Assembly: GCA_009809945.1 (NCBI GenBank)
Contig: WTPW01000028.1
Coordinates: forward strand, 661,670-725,669
DNA: 64,000 bases
DNA from: Gigaspora margarita
Taxonomy: Eukaryota > Glomeromycota > Glomeromycetes > Diversisporales > Gigasporaceae
Direction of reading: 5' to 3'
The notes under the pieces are model-generated. The model worked only from the letters and a program-made list of their open reading frames with translations. It ran no database searches and was not told where the DNA came from. The position numbers and the translations under genes were made by a program. Below, one piece after another: positions 59,446 through 64,000 of the stretch (the first letter of the stretch is position 1; the number at the start of each line of letters is the position of its first letter).

Positions 59446-60482
59446 AGATGTAATGTAATAATCAAAACAACAATTACTTTTTTTGAAAAGTCATACTTAT
59501 TGCAAAACTTTGCCCAAGAAATCATCTTTTATGTACTAACAAAAAAATTTTCTTGCAAAATTTTTGTATAATATTGTCTACCAACTCTAATCACAAAACC
59601 TAATATTACATTTTATTTAGAGGATGACATGTAAATTGGTATGAATAATCCTAGCCAATCAAAATTGGAGAAAATTAGTAAATGTACAAAACTCAAGGTA
59701 GGAATGTTCCAAATAAAAAAGTGATAATTCTGATTATGCATATTGGTTTAGCCAATTAAAATTATAATATTTATCATGTAAATAGTATCACATGTTGATT
59801 GCATATCTGAAATGTGGGCTAGGTTTGTGGCACAACTGTGGCACATATAGCCTAACTACGAATCAGATTTCATGATCAGGTATAACATAATATAATTAGG
59901 AAAGGTTAAAACAAATATTCATTTCAAAAATCTGTATAAGAAACCGCCTTTGGTGCATTAATTGAAAGTTTTCATTAGGCAATTTTACAATAAAAAAAGC
60001 CCTTTCTAACCCTTAACCCTAATATTTGCTCTAATAATAGTGAACTTTAGATATATTTGTTGTGCTACATACCTGGCACACATTTAGACATGCATGTTGA
60101 TCAGCCAATCAAATTGTAAATTTTTATAAAACAAAAGAAGAAAATTTTTATAAAATGAAAAAAACTGAAATTGTTCAAAATAAATGGCAATAAATATTAC
60201 TGTTAGGTTAGGTAAGCAAGTATATTATTAATATTTCTATAATATTCATCTTTATTTATTTACAAAACCTCAATAATAATTTATATTTTTTATTTTACAT
60301 ATAATTATATATCTAATTCTACATTTATTTCTATGTCTAATTCTATAACTAATTCTTGATTTTCTAATATCTTATATTATTACTACCTTATATGACTATT
60401 ATTCTAATAAGAACCTTTGTAATTTTAATATACAACATAAACTGTAGAATTTTAAAAACTCCTATCTGCTATAATGTTAACA
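59446..60482. other. AT-rich spacer, dispersed repeat pieces only
   Basis: Around 59490-59600 and 59930-60030 are pieces related to 35605-35905. No gene recognised. Confidence 0.45.
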
Positions 60483-61667
60483 CAGTGCATACAACCTAGA
60501 CGCAACCAATAAAAATTTTTAGCGGCCAAATTAAGATTTTATTTTTTTATAAATATAAAGAGGCCAATTTGAAAATTTAGCAAATATTTATATATAAAGT
60601 GGCCAAATTTAAATTTTTAATATATAAAATGGCCAAATTTAAATTTTTAATATATATAAAGTGGCCAAATTTAAATTTTCAAGAGGCCAAATTTGCTTTT
60701 TTATATATATTAAAGGTGACCAAATTTCATCTTTACTTATAAAAATACTATAACTTCAACTTGAATAACTTATTTTAAATAGATTTAAAAAAAATTAAGA
60801 ATGTGAAGTGTTTAGCTTGTTTTGATTTAACATTTTAAGATAGTATTTTTTTTTTTTTACTATTTTTTTTTTTTTTTTAAAAAAGGATTAGCAATATGAA
60901 TTTTATCAAGTGTGGCGCCTTAGAGAAGTGGTCAAGGTGTCACCCCCCAAGCGGCAGATTGACAGTTCGAATCCCACTGGCGACGTTTTGGAGTTAAAAT
61001 CTGTGTTTGGTAATTGTGGCGTATGATCGGTTGGGTGCAAAAAACCTGTAACCTTGGTTCCACCATCTCGAATAGGAGCTCGCGGGCGCAATGATGTACT
61101 ATATCGCAAATCCAGGGAACCGGAAAAAACCTACAAGAACCCGTTTGGCAAGTCCCAAGTTAGGAGGTAGTGAAAATTGGTCCTTACGGTATTGCCAAAG
61201 AAGGTGGTACTACGATCGGAATGAACCTAATGAGGGCAGGTAGCTTCGGTTACCAAATCCGGGCAATGCTACATGTATGGGACACAGAAGTTGCCTCGGT
61301 AGGCAGTTTGTGCGAGGTAAAGTAGCCTAAGGTTGTTGATAAGTAAAAGGGTTGTGGCCCTACAATATCTGCTTAAANAAGTGGTGCGTCNGGTAGTAAT
61401 AGGAGGATCATGAACCAGAGGGTTTAAATAGACAATTCCCATAGTTGGGTTGTAGGTATGGCAGCTAGTGTAGAACCTCTAGGCGGACTACTTAAATTAG
61501 GCACCAAAAGTGCACGTGTGGCTAGTTGTATCCTCATTCANGTAACAAATACTACGTCANTATAACTCATAATAAATCGCGGCCATAGCACACGGCCTCT
61601 AAACATAAAAAAAAAAAAAATATGAATTTTATCAATTTTATTGGTCGGGACTAGGTTGTACGCACTG
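60483..61667. mobile_element. Tc1/mariner-type MITE hosting a SINE
   Basis: CAGTGCATACAACCTAGACG and the complement of CAGTGCGTACAACCTAGTCC. TA follows the right end; CA stands at the left. Near the left end, 60565-60720 is a ~33-bp tandem repeat with GTGGCCAAATTTAAATTTT. The SINE at 60910-61620 interrupts it. Confidence 0.82.
60910..61620 (+). mobile_element. tRNA-derived SINE, copy D
   Basis: The head (60910-60986) looks like a type II, Ser-like tRNA: CCTTAGAGAAGTGGTCAAGG, CCAAGCGGCAGATTG and B box GTTCGAATCC. The body is partly shared with copy A (ATCGGTTGGGTGC, CATCTCGAATAGGAGCT, TTGTAGGTATGGCAGCTAGT). The tail is CGCGGCCATAGCACACGGCC plus poly(A), different from copies A-C. A 16-bp duplication ATATGAATTTTATCAA is at 60894-60909 and ends at 61635. 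The head is better preserved than in copy A. Confidence 0.9.
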
Positions 61668-62100
61668 TATTAATAAATTTTATAGTTAATATTATTTGTA
61701 TACTTTCAATTTTTTAAAGAATTTTTATGTGACATATATAATAAAAAATATACAACCTAATTTCTTTCTCCTATACTATCATTGTTAACTGTTATTTTAA
61801 GCCTTTTTACTTTTTTTTGCACAACAAAGAATTTATAAACGTAGTGATGACTAATTACTTATAACTTCGATCAGTGAAGTGTAATATGAAAGTTGATGGA
61901 TTAAGTTGGATTAAGGAATATGTTGTAGGGCAAGGCGAGGACTTCACGTTTGTCAAATAATTTCCAAGTTTAACTGATGAGATAATCTACCCAAGCTTTA
62001 TTGTAAAACGTATAAAAAAATCTTTAATTAATTGTGTAACGATCTACAAGATCGGGCACTTGGGACGTTCTTATCTCGATTCCTTTTGTATGCTAAAAGC
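61668..62100. other. Spacer, no gene seen
   Basis: No frame or RNA gene recognised. Confidence 0.45.
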
Positions 62101-62232
62101 GGAGGTCGGCTAAAGTGGAGTGAAATTTGGTTAGGGTTAGGATTATTGTTAGTAGAAAGTTATATAGATATCAAGAATGTAATTTATGCAGTGTGTAGAT
62201 CATATATTGATTAACTCCGCTTTAGCCGACCC
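62101..62232. mobile_element. Short MITE with 8-bp duplication (132 bp)
   Basis: GGAGGTCGGCTAAAGTGGAG and the complement of GGTCGGCTAAAGCGGAG, flanked by CTAAAAGC (62093-62100, 62233-62240). End type is shared with 62266-62539 and 13506-13782. Confidence 0.8.
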
Positions 62233-62265
62233 CTAAAAGCGGATATAGCGATCCTAGCCAAAAAA

Positions 62266-62539
62266 GGGGGTCGTCTAAAGCCTGGCACCTTACGAAATTA
62301 CCCGATATATAACCCGGATCAGTCCGGGCAAAACAAAGCGAGACGGCAAAGACAAAAAAGCGAAATATATAGAAAACGGCTATCTAAACCGGCCTTGGTT
62401 GACTAAGTAAAAGTGTTGGAATGCGATTTTACTATATAAAAATAACTTCTCTCTAACCCAACACTAACCCTAACCCTAAAAATCGGAAAATCAGAAAAAT
62501 CGGGTAATTTCGTAAGGTGCCAGGCTTTAAACGTCCCCC
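62266..62539. mobile_element. MITE with ~40-bp TIRs (274 bp)
   Basis: GGGGGTCGTCTAAAGCCTGG and the complement of GGGGGACGTTTAAAGCCTGG; the TIRs continue identically through CACCTTACGAAATTACCCGAT. AAAAAA flanks both sides. Unusually C/G-rich for the window, suggesting recent arrival. CCCTAACCC-type words occur at 62458-62478. Confidence 0.85.
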
Positions 62540-62639
62540 AAAAAAGACTAAATCATCGAGTATTCAAAAACCGTAACACGAATATGAAAAAAGACTAATA
62601 AATTAATCATGGTTCGAATATGAAAGCGCTTTTTGTGAG

Positions 62640-63085
62640 AGGTAATAATGAGGGTTCATTCTTCTTAATAGTAAATATATAGAAAACTCAAACGTTTAAA
62701 ACTTCCCAACTAATACTATGTAAGTAAAAATTATTAAATTCCCCGCAGCATGCTCTTTAAAGTAATAGAGCGATTTTTTTTAATTTTTCATATAGGTTAT
62801 AGCAAGAATCATTTGTTAAAACCTAATTAACTCTAAGAAAATAAAAAATCGCTCTTTTGCTTTAAAGAATTATAATTTTACTTGCATAGGTTAACTAGTT
62901 AGGAAGTTTTAAGCGGCTGAATTTCTATATATTTACTATTAAGAAGCTTTACAGAAACTTATGATTCCTTAATGCGTAGTAACTGCATAGTAACTATATA
63001 GTTACTATTAAATTTAATAGCAATTATATAATTACTATATAGTTACTACGCAGTTACTGCGCATTAAGGATTTAGGTTTCTGATA
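62640..63085. repeat. Double hairpin
   Basis: Outer arms pair TTCTTAATAGTAAATATATAG (62662) with CTATATATTTACTATTAAGA (62923), and an inner stem pairs AGAGCGATTTTTTTTAAT with AAAAAATCGCTCT. A second hairpin at 62965-63075 has TTAATGCGTAGTAACTGC against GCAGTTACTGCGCATTAA. Confidence 0.75.
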
Positions 63086-63180
63086 AGAAGAATAATCGGC
63101 AAAAAATTCTCATTATTAGAATTTACTATATGATTTGCATTATGTTTGCGATTAAACCAATATGTAACACCCTAACCAGA

Positions 63181-63206
63181 GGTGCTTATTTTCGGAAGAA
63201 TACGGT
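63181..63206. repeat. Orphan end of an 'aagcaccc' MITE
   Basis: GGTGCTTATTTTCGGAAGAA followed by TACGGTA is the right TIR of the family; no left partner is nearby. Confidence 0.7.
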
Positions 63207-63327
63207 ATTTTTAGTTACATTTTAAATATGTTTATTTTGTCGAAATAGTAATTGTATTACATATAATGTTATAACAACAATAATGAACCTGCAGATCATT
63301 AAATTTATCTTTATCCTATAAATAATT

Positions 63328-64000
63328 ATGCCAAAGCGAACGGATATGTTTGTATTTGAAAGAAATTGGGGTTATGAAATATGTGCGCATTGCAATCAGT
63401 ATAATACATCACCAGCTTGGTGCCAGACATGTGACCCTCGAAGAACAACCCAAGGATGGACAAGTGGAAATAAGAATATTGATGATTGCATTAAAGAATT
63501 TCAACTTAAAATCACAGATTATGAAAATGTGATCGATTGGATCCCTTTTAACAAATTAGAAAATATTCAAAAGAATAGTAATAACTTTTTAGCGACCTGG
63601 TTAGATGGCATACGAATAATTTCTAGAGTTAAAAAGAAATATAAACAATCACGTACGCCACCATATATAATTACACTTAAAACATTGAATAGTTCTCAGG
63701 ATTCAACAGATCAGTTGGAAGAGGTATGACATTAAATAAGCCTATATTTATTTTATTATTATGTGTATTATTATTTTTACATACATATAAATTATATTTG
63801 ACTATTAATAAGTTTAAGACCTATATAAAAAATAACCAATTCAAAGTATATGGGCTGACCCAAAACACAGCTACTAATGAGTATATGTTGGTATTTGACA
63901 AAATTCATTCTAAAAGAAGTTATCGGAATGGAATATGCGCACATTGTAAACAATATAAAACATCGCCAGCATGGTGTCAGACATGTGACTGTTATAACGC
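63328..64000 (+). CDS. Zinc-finger/kinase-like protein, 5' part
   Basis: Exon 1 (63328-63723) encodes MPKRTDMFVFERNWGYEICA, a treble-clef-like finger with C19, C22, C32 and C35 (CAHC, CQTC), WTSGNKNIDDCIKEFQLK and a kinase N-lobe-like stretch. The ATP-binding lysine position (ITLKTL, K118) is kept, but the glycine loop expected after LENI is replaced by QKNSNNFLATWLDG, so this looks like a pseudokinase. A likely intron (63724-63812) joins LEE to FKTYIKNNQFKVYGLTQN and the hinge-like NEYMLVFDK. Instead of a C-lobe, a second finger follows (CAHCKQYKTSPAWCQTC). The frame is open to the window end. Such families are expanded in Glomeromycotina; the function is unknown. Confidence 0.75.
63724..63812 (+). 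other. Predicted intron in the kinase-like gene
   Basis: GTATGA...AATAAG, 89 bases, phase 0. Reading straight through gives a stop at 63727. Splicing restores the family-like order EEFKTYIKNNQFKVYGLTQN. The acceptor AAG is less common than TAG or CAG, so the exact end is moderately certain. Confidence 0.65.

Noticed and set aside
62458..62478. Telomeric repeat (CCCTAA)n
   Set aside because: Only two to three units inside a MITE; similar short words occur elsewhere (about 755, 13720 and 60005).

Overview
The window is 64 kb of very AT-rich eukaryotic DNA, almost entirely repetitive, with assembly Ns. It most resembles an arbuscular-mycorrhizal (Glomeromycotina) fungal genome. The clearest clue is the right edge: a zinc-finger plus kinase-type reading frame with the family phrases WCQTC, WTSGN and YGLTQN typical of the expanded kinase-like families of these fungi. 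LINEs with an endonuclease/RT/RNase H/CX2C-H-C layout and an intron-bearing MULE agree with this. The assignment is an inference from motifs.

Layout. 0-6.7 kb: truncated foldback repeat, TA-flanked MITEs and a long tRNA-derived SINE. 6.7-10.5 kb: a decayed MULE transposase with a CCHC knuckle, invaded by other repeats, followed by the 3' end of a LINE. 11-14 kb: a 5'-truncated SINE copy, a TTAA-flanked element, a ~0.9 kb palindromic element and two MITEs. 14.3-23.8 kb: one long minus-strand LINE with a large Asn-rich ORF1 and a broken ORF2. 24.6-29.5 kb: a TA-flanked element invaded by a 4.2 kb hAT-type element that contains a tandem duplication, one copy of which carries a further MITE. 29.6-30.9 kb: a minus-strand full-length SINE. 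31-36.7 kb: hAT-type MITEs and a 2.1 kb foldback element with an 8-bp target duplication. 37.5-53.4 kb: dense nested MITEs, palindromes, a tandem array ending near a Helitron-like 3' terminus, and a family of hairpins. 54-62.6 kb: more nested MITEs and another SINE. 63.3-64 kb: the only credible host-type gene, cut by the window end.

How it fits together. Almost nothing here looks like an active host locus; the content is a stratified record of insertions, and nesting lets many of them be ordered in time. Eight elements have 8-bp target duplications (seven exact, one exact apart from a short decayed end), about fifteen have TA duplications, three have TTAA and four retroposons have 14-18-bp duplications. 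The LINE and the SINE share a 3' tail with a small stem-loop, suggesting that this LINE family mobilised the SINE. Coding remnants carry stops mostly explainable as C-to-T changes.
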